DNA from: Typha latifolia
Taxonomy: Eukaryota; Streptophyta; Magnoliopsida; Poales; Typhaceae
Assembly: GCA_019914945.1 (NCBI GenBank)
Contig: CM034100.1
Span: 11,481,096 to 11,545,095 of the forward strand
Reading direction: 5' to 3'
DNA: 64,000 nucleotides
The translations under genes were made by a program, and so were the position numbers. Position 1 is the stretch's first letter, and the number at the start of each line of letters is the position of its first letter. Below are positions 30,881-40,788 of this stretch, in pieces. Under the pieces are notes generated by a model that was given only the letters and a program-made list of their open reading frames with translations, was not told the DNA's origin and made no database searches.

Positions 30881-31763
30881 CCACTCAGCCCATGGAAGGA
30901 ATTTGACCCAATCCTTTGGTCATTCCACCACAAAGCATCGCAAGTATTGCTCCAGTCCGCGATTCACCACCTCGGTTTGGCCATCCGTCTCGGGGTGATA
31001 AGCTGAACTCAGGTTGATTTGAGTCCCTTGCAATCTGAAGAACTCAGACCAAAACTCATTGATGAAGATGCGATCCCGGTCTGACACGATCATCCTAGGC
31101 ATCCCATGCAAGCGTGCCACTTCCCGAACAAAAATTTCAGCAACCCTTTTTGCTGAAAACGGGTGAGACAATGTTATGAAATGAGCATATTTGCTTAGTC
31201 TATCCACCACAACAAACACCACCGATTGTCCCCGAACCTCCGGCAGCCCCTCGATGAAGTCCATGGAGATATCCTCCCAAATACGCTCTGGTATAGGTAG
31301 TGGTTGTAGCAGCCCGCTAGGCTTGAGTGCCTCTGATTTGACTCGTTGGCAGATTTGACATTCACGCACATACTTCTTCACGTCCTTCTTCATCGCTGTC
31401 CATGTACAGTTTTGGGCCAGCAGCTTGTAGGTACGTAATACCCCTTCATGCCCTGCTATAGGAGTATCATGAAAGTGTGCCATCAATAGTTTCCGTAGCT
31501 CTTCGTTCTGGGGTACCTTGATTTGCCCGCACTCTAGTACTAACCCATCGCGCTCCTCGTGCTCGGGGTGGCTTGAGGGGTTCTCTCTCAACTACTCCAT
31601 GAGTTGGACCAGCTCACTATCCTCTGCACTAGCTCTCTGCAGATCTGAGAAGAAAGAAAAGGTGGGCGCCGAGAAAGAAGCGAGTTCCCTTGCGACCCCT
31701 TCATTTGGAAGTTCAAGCAGCGGTTGGCTTCCATCTAGCAATATCAGTGTGAGGTTTGAGAAA
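30881..31763 (-). pseudogene. pol: A-family integrase zinc-binding and catalytic core (223-codon open frame)
   Basis: Frame 30920-31591 is open through the zinc-binding part (MAHFHDTPIAGHEGVLRTYKLLAQNCTW...VRECQICQRVK, HHCC present) and the catalytic core (DISMDFIEGLP, VVFVVVDRLSKYAHF, MIVSDRDRIF, AYHPETDGQTEVVNRGLEQYL). All three D,D,E residues are visible. A stop after CFVVE comes from a CGA to TGA change. Upstream, ELPNEGVARELASFSAPTFSFFSDLQ is the protease-tail/RNase-H-end joint shared with other A copies. It is the best integrase in the window. Confidence 0.9.
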
Positions 31764-32697
31764 TCATCCGTTTAGTGGACGAAGGTCAGGTGGTCTGTTT
31801 TGGATCCATGGATGGAGGCACGTGATCCTAGGTAATGGTGGATGGTGGAGGACCGGCGTTAATGGGGGGGCACCGGTAAAAAGTGGTGGTGGAAAGGTTG
31901 TGGTTGATGGAAGGATTAGGGCAAGTGTGGGATAGATTGGACGAAGGGGTAGACGAGGGCCACCCCTAAGGGACTAGGGTGATTAGCCGGACGAGGGAGG
32001 TTAGAAGCGGCGTCGCCGGGGATTGAGAGAACGGGAGCGAAGAAGATGAAGGAGGCAAGGCAAAACTCAATCTCAATAATCAATAATAATTTTGGTTGCC
32101 CTACACATCCTTTTATAGGCTAACCAACAACTCACATTAACCCTAAAACACAATTTTTGCCGACCGCGTTCGAACTCACCCAACCGCGTTCGAACTCATC
32201 AAATTAGCTCTTCTGGATTTGCGAACGTGATGTAGGCGTTCGAACGCGTGATGGAACGCGCCTGTCGGTATTTGCGAACGCGATGCAGGCGTTCACAGTG
32301 CGTTCGAACGCACCGCGTTCACAGTGCGTTCACAGTACGTTCGAACGCACAGTACACATCCTTTTATAGGCTAACCAACAACTCACATTAACCCTAAAAC
32401 ACAATTTTCGCCGACCGCGTTCGAACTCACCCAACCGCGTTCGAACTCACCAAATTAGTTCTTCTGGATTTGCGAACGCGATGCAGGCGTTCACAGTGCG
32501 TTCGAACGCACAGTACATTCTCTTCACCATGTTCATAACCCCGTTCACAAACCGCGTTCAAACTCACTCCACCCGCATTCGAACGCGACTTACAGAAAAC
32601 TTATTTTAATGGAAATTAAACACTAAAACATGAAGCAAAAACACTCCTAAAGTGAATCCATGCTCGAGACGACGTCGGTGAAGTCCGAATCGTATCA
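31764..32697 (-). repeat. LTR-A remnant with duplicated promoter block, 5' LTR
   Basis: Begins within the LTR at ATCATCCGTTTAGTGGACG and ends GAATCGTATCA. A 251-bp tandem duplication puts CACATCCTTTTATAGGC at 32104 and again at 32355, so two TATA boxes. GCGTTCGAACGC arrays surround both. The 3' terminus and primer-binding site are deleted. Confidence 0.85.
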
Positions 32698-32725
32698 ACC
32701 TCCTCTGGACACTCTCCATCCTCAA

Positions 32726-33748
32726 TGATACGATCACGCCTCTGGCTATGGAGCTCTGATACCAGCTTGATACGATCACGCCTCTGGCTATGGAGCTCTG
32801 ATACCAGCTTGGTACGATCTCGCCTTTTTGGTGAAGGGTCGATCTCTTCCAATTCTTGATCTGGACTAGATCTGGCATGGAACTTTGAAATAAGATCCCA
32901 AAATATGCCGCCGTCGGATCGACGTGAAACTTTGATATGTTGTAGCCCCAGAAAAGAGCTTTCCAACAAATCTAGTTGCAGGCGAATCGGATGTGGGGAT
33001 CTCGAGATATTATCCAATTTGTGGACAAAGGTCAGATGGTCTGTTTTGGATCCGTGGATGAAGGCACGTGATCCTAGGTAATGGTGGTTGAAGGTGGACC
33101 GGCGTTAATGTGGTGGCACCGGTGAAAAGTGATGGTGGAAGGGTTGTGGTTGATGGAAGGATTAGGGCAAGTGTTGGATAGATTGGATGAAGGGGGAGAA
33201 GAGGGCCACCCCTAAGGGACTAGGGTGATTAGCCGGACGAGGGAGTTAGAAGCGGCATCGCCGGGGATTGAGAGATCGGGCGCGAAGAAGACGAAGGACG
33301 CAAGGCAAATCTCAATCTCAATAATCAATAATCAATTTGGTTGCCTACCACATCCTTTTATAGGCTAATCAACAACTCAAATTAACCCTAAAAACACAAT
33401 TTTCGTCGACCACGTTCGAACTCGCCCGACCGCGTTCGACGCTCTTCTGGATTTGCGAATGCGATGCAGGCGTTCGAATGCGCGATCGAACGCGCCTGTC
33501 GGTATTTGCGAACGCGATGCAGGCGTTCACAGTGCATTCGAACGCACCGCATTCGAACGCAAAGTACATTCTCTTCACCACGTTCACAACCCCGTTCACA
33601 AACCGCGTTCGAACTCACTCCACCCGCGTTCGAACGCGACTTATAGAAAACTTATTTTAATGAAAATTAAACACTAAAACATGAAACAAAAATACTCCTA
33701 AAGTGAATCCATGCTCGAGAAGACGTCGGTGAAGTCCGAATCGTATCA
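32726..33748 (-). repeat. Solo LTR-A with TSD CTCAA
   Basis: 1023 bp from TGATACGATCACG to GAATCGTATCA, flanked by CTCAA at 32721-32725 and 33749-33753. Its 3' end has two GCTCTGATACCAGCTTG(A/G)TACGATC units. TATA-like CCTTTTATAGGC (plus) is at 33352 and TTCGAA palindromes at 33410-33640. It sits only 28 bp from the other A insertion in the same linker. Confidence 0.92.
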
Positions 33749-33753
33749 CTCAA

Positions 33754-35160
33754 CAACCTCATCATCCTCCTCGAGACTGTCAATGAGCATCACACTCCCG
33801 ATCGGTTTAGAACACCGATGACTAGGGTTGAAATGCTCATCACATCGAAAGCGAAGGCCCTTCACTCTTCGCTCCTCCACCTAGGTAGGTGTGAGAGTTT
33901 GAACGGGGGGTCTTGTGCCTCGTCTAACAACGGAAGAATATCTCAAAGGTGGTCGTGGTCTAGTACTCGCAACCAGTATTTTAGGTGCAAATCGACTATC
34001 TCGGTTGCCCCAATAGGTTTTTGCTGCCATCTTTAGAGCTTTATGCTTTTGCTCTATCCTCATGGCCATCTCAAAGGCCTCATCAAGAGTGGTAGAACAA
34101 AGAGCATGTACATTTGCCTGTATCTCATCTTGTAGCCCTGAAATAAATATGCTCATCAATGTCAGTTTCGGCCAAGGTGGCTCACAATAACTACTAACTA
34201 TTTCAAACTTAGATTGGTACTCCAATACAGTCGTCCTCTGAACCATCTTACTTAATGTTATAGTAAAATCTTCATATACCGCTGTCCTAAATCTACGTGT
34301 AATTCTCATACAAAAATCAGCCCATCCGGTAAATCCTCCACCATGAGTAACCAATCTATACCAATGCAATGTCGTTCCTTGGAGGTGAAAGCTTGCCATA
34401 TGGGCCTTTGCATCTTTCATTGTACCTTGACAATCAAAATATTGTTCAACTTGAAACACCCAATCCGCTGGATCACCGCCTTAAAATTTTGGAAAGTTCA
34501 AGCGTGCTGCTCTCCCCCGAATAGCATTGTCGGGTTCACAAAAGATCCTTAGTTCAGGTCTACACCTTTGTGCATGTTGATCACCTTCTCTAAATCCTCG
34601 AGCACGTCCATCACCATCTCCAAAGGGATCAACCTCTTCCTCAAAGTGATAATCCTCCTCATCGACCAAGCGCACCAATGCCACATGCCTCTCGGGTTCC
34701 ACCATCGCCGATCTTGGGTTTTGTAACGGAGGTGTGGGATGATGTGTAAGCATAGGTAAGAGAGGATCATTAACACTCACATGACACACTTGGACCTGTG
34801 GGGGGTATGGTTCGATAAGGTCCCACCATTGGTCCTTCTTGAAACTTCAATCGTCGTCAAGAAGATGACGAACCCAATCAGTTCATGATATATTCCTTGA
34901 AATCATTATGATCAGTTTGAATTGTGTCAACTCTATGCATCAATATTTGGAAAATGCCCCTAAGTTCATCCGCCAAGCCCACATACACACCCATGGACGT
35001 TGGTTGACTTGGTCCTGCTATGGTCACTCTAAAGGAATCAACCTCACGGTTAGGGTCATCATGGATTTAGTCTTCCCTAGTTGGTGTGGTCTCTATAAGT
35101 CTCCTTGTTGATATCATCTTCCTTGTTTCAACCATTAATGGAGGTCTGAGATTCACCTAC
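33754..35160 (-). pseudogene. gag: B-family zinc knuckle and gag
   Basis: The gag core is open for 192 codons (33881-34459): VEQYFDCQGTMKDAKAHMASFHLQGTTLHWYRLVTHGGGFTGWADFCMRITRRFRTAVYEDFTITLSKMVQRTTVLEYQSKFEIVSSYCEPPWPKLTLMSIFISGLQDEIQANVHALCSTTLDEAFEMAMRIEQKHKALKM. The hinge is at 34481-34789. N-terminal DSFRVTIAGPSQPTSM-type sequence is near 34980-35060. Knuckle RCDEHFNPSHRCSKPIGSVMLIDSLEED is at about 33780-33850. It belongs to the RT/integrase at 26313-29251. Confidence 0.85.
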
Positions 35161-35194
35161 TTTGATACTAATTTGATAAGGTCTGATATCAGAT
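35160..35194 (-). promoter_or_regulatory. Duplicated degenerate primer-binding sites
   Basis: ACTTTGATACTAATTTGATAAGGTCTGATATCAGATTGATA contains two altered copies of the GCTCTGATACCA complement next to LTR-B at 35195. Confidence 0.6.
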
Positions 35195-35580
35195 TGATAT
35201 GTTCTTGTACCAAAAGATCGGCTATGGAACGATTCTTTCAAAATCTGAATTTATTACAAGAATCAGTCTGCGTGACCGTGGGAAAATATGCATCAAATAT
35301 AGAGGCAAGAAATCAATATTCCAATAGCATAATAAATTTGGCTTCCATCCACATATATATATAGAGGCTAGCCAACAAGTCCTAAAACAATAAGTAACCC
35401 TAATTCTAGAGGATTCCCGCCGATCGCATTCAAACATGCCCGATGGCGTTCGAAAGCACAAAAGACGTTCTCTAAATATGCGAACACGATGTAGGGGTTT
35501 GAACTCGCCCAACTGTGTTCGAACACACAATATACGTTCTCTGTATTTGTGAACCGGATGCAGGCGTTCGCAAGGGCATT
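35195..35580 (-). repeat. LTR-B with internal deletion
   Basis: TGATATGTTCTTGTACC to GCAAGGGCATT. The middle of the LTR is lost at about 35300 (GCATCAAATA joined to TAGAGGCAAGAAATC). TATA region ATATATATATAGAGGC at 35354-35368 is intact and TTCGAA/TTCAAA units follow. The right end is cut and joined to a gag start of another copy. Confidence 0.75.
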
Positions 35581-35835
35581 ATATGATCATTCTACATTGC
35601 GTGCACCCAATGCAGCAATGTTTGGAACATGCCCCTAAGTTCATCCGCCAAGCCCATGTTCACACCTATGACGTTGGTTGACTCAGTCATACTATGGCCA
35701 CCCTAAGGGAATTGGCCTCTCAGTTAGGGTTTTCATGGATTGAGTCTTCCCTAGTCGGTGTGCTCTCCATTGATCTCGTTGATGATGCCATCTTCCTTGT
35801 CTCCACCATTAATGGAGGTCCAAGATTCGCCGGGC
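35581..35835 (-). pseudogene. gag: B2-family gag N-terminus
   Basis: Plus strand resembles 16540-16790: AATGCAGCAATGTTTGGAACATGCCCC, CTTCCCTAGTCGGTGTGCTCTCCATTGATCTC. It is a short gag-start remnant followed by a primer-binding-like GGGCTCTGATACTAA at 35834-35848. Confidence 0.65.
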
Positions 35836-35848
35836 TCTGATACTAATG

Positions 35849-35980
35849 ATAAGTTACAGATCGATCAACCTTGGTTTCGTAATTTTTTGACTATGAAAGA
35901 ATATTTGGTGAATACTTTCCCTCGGTTGCGCGGACTACTTCCTGCAATCAATCCAGATCTTGATAAGATCATTCCGTAGC
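35849..35980 (+). repeat. Inverted LTR-B2 end fragment
   Basis: GATCGATCAACCTTGGTTTCGTAATTTTTTGAC through GTTGCGCGGACTACTTCCTGCAATCAATCCAGATCTTGATAAGATCATTCCGTAGCC is the 3' end of an LTR-B2 in plus orientation (compare the minus-strand end at 5738-5850). It abuts a minus-strand primer-binding site, so two oppositely oriented LTR junctions meet here. Confidence 0.65.
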
Positions 35981-36264
35981 CTTTCATCGAGCCGGCAACA
36001 TGCTGCGTGGCTCCACAAACACCTCACTGAATTCCTTCAGTAAGGCGGACAAATTAGTGGGTACTTCTTCTTGCTTTTCATGGTTTACTTCACTCTGGAT
36101 TAATTGCATTAAAAGTCCATGGCATCCGGCCTTTGGCAGCCCCACTGGGCCCAAACTTTGCATCCATTGAGTCCCCAATACATTGTCAACCCGTTATAAG
36201 GCCAATGGGTGAGGATCCAATGTGAAGGAATTGCCCTGAATCTTCAAAAGAACCCCTTGCATAT
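35981..36264 (-). pseudogene. pol: F-family protease end and RT linker
   Basis: Minus strand: IQGNSFTLDPHPLAL, then VLGTQWMQSLGPVG and a linker LIQSEVNHEKQEEVPTNLSALLKEFSEVFVEPRSMLPAR leading toward RT. It continues the protease at 40784-41113 across the A element inserted at 36270. RT itself is absent: the B2 fragment at 35849-35980 lies at the left. Confidence 0.75.
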
Positions 36265-36269
36265 GCCAT

Positions 36270-37064
36270 TGTTACGATCCTTCCTCGGCTATAGGCTCTG
36301 ATACCAGATTGATACGATCCTTCCTCGGCTATAGGCTCTGATACCAGCTTGGTACGAACCCTCTTTTGGTGCTATGGCCCTGATACCAGATTGTTACGAT
36401 CTTGCACGGAACTTTGAGATCAGATCCCGAAATATCCTACCGTTGGATCGCTGTGAAATTTTGATATGATGTAGGCCCGGAAAAGAGCTTTCCAACGGAT
36501 CTAGTTTGAGGCGAATCGGAGTTGGGGATCTCGAGATATCGTTCGTTTAGTGGACGAACGTCAGGATACTCTGTTTTTGGATTCCGTGGATGAAGGCACG
36601 AAATCCTGGGTAATGGTGGATTGTGGAGGGCCGGTGTTGATGGGGTGGCACCGGTGTAAAAGTGATGGTGGAAGGGTTATGGATGATGGAAAAGTTAGGG
36701 ATAGCGATGGATAAATTGGAAGAAGGGGGAGAAGAGGGCCACTCCTAAGGGACTAGGGTGATTGGCTGTCGAGGGAGATTAGAAGCGGCGTCGCCGGGGA
36801 GATTGAGGGAACGGGAGCGAAGAAGATGAAGGAGGCAAGGCAAACTCAATTCTCAATATTCAATTCCTAATTTTGGTTGCCCTACACATACTTTTATAGG
36901 CTAACCAACAACTCAATCTTATCCTAAAACACAATCTTATCCTAAAACTCAATCTTATCCTAAAACACAATCTTATCCTAAAATTAAATCTTATCCTAAA
37001 ACTCAATCTTATCCTAAGGTAAATCCAAGCTCGAGACGACGTCGGTGAAGTCCGAATCGTATCA
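36270..37064 (-). repeat. LTR-A, 3' LTR
   Basis: Minus-strand TGATACGATTCGG to GATCGTAACA, 795 bp. Six 18-bp repeats (36910-37017) replace the TTCGAA palindromes. The TATA box is CTTTTATAGG at 36891-36900 on the plus strand. The 3' end has three buried primer-binding cores GGCTCTGATACCAG or variants at about 36294, 36335 and 36388. Confidence 0.95.
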
Positions 37065-37770
37065 ATCCACCACGCTTCCGCAACCTTGTCCTCAAGGTTT
37101 GAAATTTGGGAAGCGATCCATGATGTCTGTCTCTAGCTCCCATGTAGACTCGTCAGTAGGTTTGCCCAGCCACTCAATCAGCACTTCAGTCTCTAATCTG
37201 GATCCTTGGCGTCTTCTCCTACGACTTAGGACTCGAACCGGCTCATTGGAGCCATCTTCCTCCATTGGTTCGGGTAAGGTCGAACCCACTACATGGTTAG
37301 GCCCGATCTGGGCCTTCAATGCCGAGACATGGAAGACGGGATGTATCCTGGTTCCTTCGAGGTAGGTCCAATCGGTAAGCTCTTTTGGACCGATTCGTTG
37401 TAGCACTCGGTACGGGCCATAGTACTTGTATCCCAACTTTTGGTTCAAAATTGGCCTCAATGTGGACTGTCGATACGGTTGAGCTCGAACGAACACCAAT
37501 TGATCCACCTCAAATTCTCGCTCACGTACGCCTTTGTCATGCGTTTGCTTCATGCGGTTTTGTCTTGTGGCTAGGTGAGTCTTGAGCCGTCTCAATGTTT
37601 CATCTCGATCAGCAAGCTCCAAGTCAAGCTCAGTCCTATCCGTCGCCGCGAGTCTATCGTAGGCACGCAAGAAGAGGGGGAGTGCGCCCATAAACCGCCT
37701 CCGATTTGGCTTGTTGGCAGATTTGACATTCACGCACATACTTCTTCACGTCCGTCTTCATCCCGGTCAA
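37065..37770 (-). pseudogene. pol: Integrase C-terminus and chromodomain
   Basis: Frame 37092-37739: YVRECQICQ-adjacent sequence joins PPLFLRAYDRLAATDRTELDLELADRDETLRRLKTHLATRQNRMKQ, then VDQLVFVRAQPYRQSTLRPILNQKLGYKYYGPYRVLQRIGP. The frame ends in a chromodomain RVLSRRRRRQGSRLETEVLIEWLGKPTDESTWELETDIMDRFPNFKP. The catalytic core between CQICQQ and AVYGRTPP is deleted, so DDE activity is absent. The element end GCGGAAGCGTGGTGGAT then meets the LTR. Confidence 0.85.
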
Positions 37771-38137
37771 GTACAGTTTTGGGCCAGCCGCTTGTAAGTA
37801 CGTAATACCCCTTCATGACCTGCTATAGGAGTATCATGGAAGTGTGCCATCAATAGCCTCCGTAGCTCTTCGTTTCGGGGTACCTTGATTCGCCCGTGCT
37901 CTAGTACTAACCCATTGCGCTCCTCGTGCTCGGGGTTGCTTGAGGGGTTCGCTCTCAACTCCTCCATGAGTCGGACCAGATCACTATCCTCTCGCACCGG
38001 CTCTTCGTAGATCTGAAAAGAAAGGAAAAGTGGGTGCCGAGAAAGAAGCGAGCTCCCTTTCTTTTGAAAGTTCAAGCAGCGGTTTACTTCCATCCAACAA
38101 CACTCTCGACCATCTCTCCAAAAGGTCAATGTGAGGC
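37767..38137 (-). pseudogene. pol: Protease-tail / integrase zinc-binding junction
   Basis: The minus strand reads from the end of protease (LTFWRDGRE, then shifted) through NRCLNFQKKGSSLLSRHPLFLSF into EDSDLVRLMEELRANPSSNPEHEERNGLVLEHGRIKVPRNEELRRLLMAHFHDTPIAGHEGVLRTYKRLAQNCT. It is the same joint seen at 50600-50760 and 31640-31740: RT and RNase H are absent between protease and integrase. Frameshifts are present here. Confidence 0.85.
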
Positions 38138-38405
38138 TTATAAAATCAAGGTCACGGGCCCCAAGCTCCGAAGCCATTGGGTCCCTAAAACAATATCGGC
38201 ACCTTGCAAGGCCAATGGATAAAGATCCAATGTGAAAGTTTGGCCTTGCACCTTCAATTCTGCATCTCCACAAATAGAATGCGCTCGCAAGGTGGTGCCA
38301 TCTCCAATCGTCACATCGAACCCTTCCGTGGGTTCCGACTCGAGCCCAATCTTCCTAAGGAGCCTCATGTCAATGAAGTTGTGGGTGGACCCGGTGTCAA
38401 TCAAG
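38138..38405 (-). pseudogene. pol: A-family protease
   Basis: Retropepsin-like: MIDTGSTHNFIDMRLLRKIGLESEPTEGFDVTIGDGTTLRAHSICGDAELKVQGQTFTLDLYPLALQGADIVLGTQWLRSLGPV. D-T-G is intact, as is the ADIVLGTQWL signature. A frameshift at about 38405 separates it from the upstream linker, so gag-protease is not one frame. Confidence 0.85.
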
Positions 38406-39946
38406 ATTCTCCTTTGTGGTCTTCTTGACTACTCCGTTCACCCGCAATGTCTTTGGCGCCGCCGTCCCCGAATAAGCGTGGAGGGAGATTTCAGCTATCA
38501 CGTCCTCCACGTTTTGCTCCTCAACTTCTTCTCCTCGATGTCCAGCCACATCTGCGCTTTCAGCTGCAAGCTCATCCTCCGCTTCCTCCAATCCATCGAT
38601 GAGCATCACCGATCCCATCGGTTTAGCACAACGATGCCCTGGTACAAACTTCTCATCACAACGGAAGCATAAGCCCTTGGCTCTTCTTTCTTCTACTTGG
38701 GTAGGTGTGAGTGCTCGCCCCGGACCTCTAGGTGCGTACTTCACATCTTGGGATGGCTTCAAGGGTGCTCGAGGAGGTATCAATGCAGTAGCAGCTCTTG
38801 GTACTCCGCTAGTGTTTCTGCCGCTATGTTTGGTAGAGCTTGATTGCGGCTTCCTTGGCTTGTCCAACTCTGCTTCAGTGTATCTTCATGGCTCTATGCT
38901 TGTCTTCCATAAGCACCGCATCTTGGAAGGCCTCCTTTAAGGTTCTAGGCCTTAAAGCCCTCACATCGGCTTGTATGTCACCCCGCAGCCCGGAGATGAA
39001 GGTCTTTGCGAAGTTCTTGATCCGTCCATGGTGGATGACATCGGCTACTAATCCTCTCAAATTCTTCTTGGTATGACCCAACCGTGGTCTTCTGAACCGT
39101 CTTTGAGAGGAGAGCATCAAAGTCTTCATAGCCCGATACTCCAAATCGCCGTGTGATATCGGCGCAAAATTCAGCCCAAGTTTCGATGGCCTCAATGGCA
39201 TTGGCTGATCGAAACCAATGAAGCGCCGCATCCTCAAGGTGGAAGCTTGCAAGCGTCACCTTGTATTCTTCCGCCGTACCTTGGTATGCAAAGAATTGCT
39301 CCGCCCTATACAACCAATCAATTGGATCGCCACCTTTGAACTTGGGAATTCGAGACGCACGACTTGTCCACGAATGCCGTTGTCTCGTTCCCGGATCATG
39401 CCCAACTCCTTGTCTAACCGGCGGAGGATGCACCATGAAGGGTTGATGATCCCTCCTTCGGTTTAGATCAACTCGCCGTGGTTCCGGATCGTATCGGCCC
39501 GCCCATGGATCTTGATCTCCAATGTGGTCTCCATGGTGATTCGCTCGTCGGATGGGTTCACTGCTGGCTGGTCCTGGTGTAACCATCCTTGCTTGCCTCT
39601 GCCCATAGGGTGGTGGTAGCAGCGGCTCTTGTGGTTGCAAAGGCTGAACCGGTGAGGATTGATTCAAGGGGGTGGACTCGCGTCGTGGGGTCGATGGTGC
39701 CTTCCCGTTAGACATTGCTTCCCTAGGCGCCCGTAGTTCCCGCATCATCTCCATCATCATCTGGTGGTTAATGGCCATCTGCTCTGAAATAGACCCCAAC
39801 ATGGATAGAACGCTAGGCTCTTCCGTATTCCGATTAGATCGGATGGTTCCGCGGGTGGAAGTCCCCGCAATCGTCTCTTCCTCCTCTATTGGGAGAATCT
39901 CTTCTTCATCATCACGCCGTGCAGCCATGGATCTGGTGGTCGTCAT
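38406..39946 (-). pseudogene. gag: A-family gag with zinc knuckle
   Basis: Starts MTTTRSMAARRDDEEEILPIEE at 39946. Core: GGDPIDWLYRAEQFFAYQGTAEEYKVTLASFHLEDAALHWFRSANAIEAIETWAEFCADITRRFGVSGYEDFDALLSKTVQKTTVGSYQEEFERISSRCHPPWTDQELR, then a frameshift. C-terminal GLRGDIQADVRALRPRTLKEAFQDAVLMEDKHRAMKIH. Knuckle frame 38397-38867: VEERRAKGLCFRCDEKFVPGHRCAKPMGSVMLIDGLEE. Two or more frameshifts, including a compensated pair near 39365, make it non-coding as a whole. Confidence 0.88.
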
Positions 39947-39970
39947 TGGAAGCGCTTGTCCGAGGAACGG

Positions 39971-39984
39971 TGGCTCTGATACCA
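39971..39984 (-). promoter_or_regulatory. Primer-binding site (tRNA-iMet)
   Basis: TGGCTCTGATACCA, complement of TGGTATCAGAGCCA, three bases (GAT) from the LTR end at 39988. Confidence 0.92.
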
Positions 39985-39987
39985 GAT

Positions 39988-40783
39988 TGTTACGATCCTT
40001 CCTCGGCTATAGGCTCTGATACCAGATTGATACGATCCTTCCTCGGCTATAGGCTCTGATACCAGCTTGGTACGAACCCTCTTTTGGTGCTATGGCCCTG
40101 ATACCAGATTGTTACGATCTTGCACGGAACTTTGAGATTAGATCCCGAAATATCCTACCGTTGGATCGCTGTGAAATTTTGATATGATGTAGGCCCGGAA
40201 AAGAGCTTTCCAACGGATCTAGTTTGAGGCGAATCGGAGTTGGGGATCTCGAGATATCGTTCGTTTAGTGGACGAACGTCAGGATACTCTGTTTTTGGAT
40301 TCCGTGGATGAAGGCACGAAATCCTGGGTAATGGTGGATTGTGGAGGGCCGGTGTTGATGGGGTGGCACCGGTGTAAAAGTGATGGTGGAAGGGTTATGG
40401 ATGATGGAAAAGTTAGGGATAGCGATGGATAAATTGGAAGAAGGGGGAGAAGAGGGCCACTCCTAAGGGACTAGGGTGATTGGCCTGTCGAGGGAGATTA
40501 GAAGCGGCGTCGCCGGGGAGATTGAGGGAACGGGAGCGAAGAAGATGAAGGAGGCAAGGCAAACTCAATTCTCAATATTCAATTCCTAATTTTGGTTGCC
40601 CTACACATACTTTTATAGGCTAACCAACAACTCAATCTTATCCTAAAACACAATCTTATCCTAAAACTCAATCTTATCCTAAAACACAATCTTATCCTAA
40701 AACTAAATCTTATCCTAAAACTCAATCTTATCCTAAGGTAAATCCAAGCTCGAGACGACGTCGGTGAAGTCCGAATCGTATCA
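39988..40783 (-). repeat. LTR-A, 5' LTR
   Basis: 796 bp, nearly identical to 36270-37064. Six 18-bp repeats lie at 40629-40736, TATA at about 40610-40619. Three buried primer-binding cores lie in its 3' end. Confidence 0.95.
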
Positions 40784-40788
40784 GCCAT

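Larger units (their letters stand above)
29257..32697 (-). mobile_element. Defective LTR-A element with near-intact integrase
   Basis: 3' LTR-A 29257-30203, chromodomain and integrase 30204-31763, 5' LTR-A remnant 31764-32697. Flanks are ACCTA (29252-29256) and ACCTC (32698-32702), a TSD with one change. They join to the B sequence GGACCTCCTCTGGAC seen intact at 59488. Gag, most of protease and the 3' part of the 5' LTR are deleted. The remaining protease-integrase joint matches the one in the other A elements. Confidence 0.85.
36270..40783 (-). mobile_element. Young LTR-A element, complete ends, no RT
   Basis: 4514 bp with 5' LTR 39988-40783 and 3' LTR 36270-37064, flanked by GCCAT at 36265-36269 and 40784-40788. 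The LTRs are 796 and 795 bp; by eye I find one indel and two substitutions between them. Internal order: primer-binding site, gag, knuckle, protease, then directly the integrase zinc-binding part and chromodomain. RT, RNase H and the integrase catalytic core are missing. It inserted into the protease region of an F element, whose sequence continues on both sides. Confidence 0.95.
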
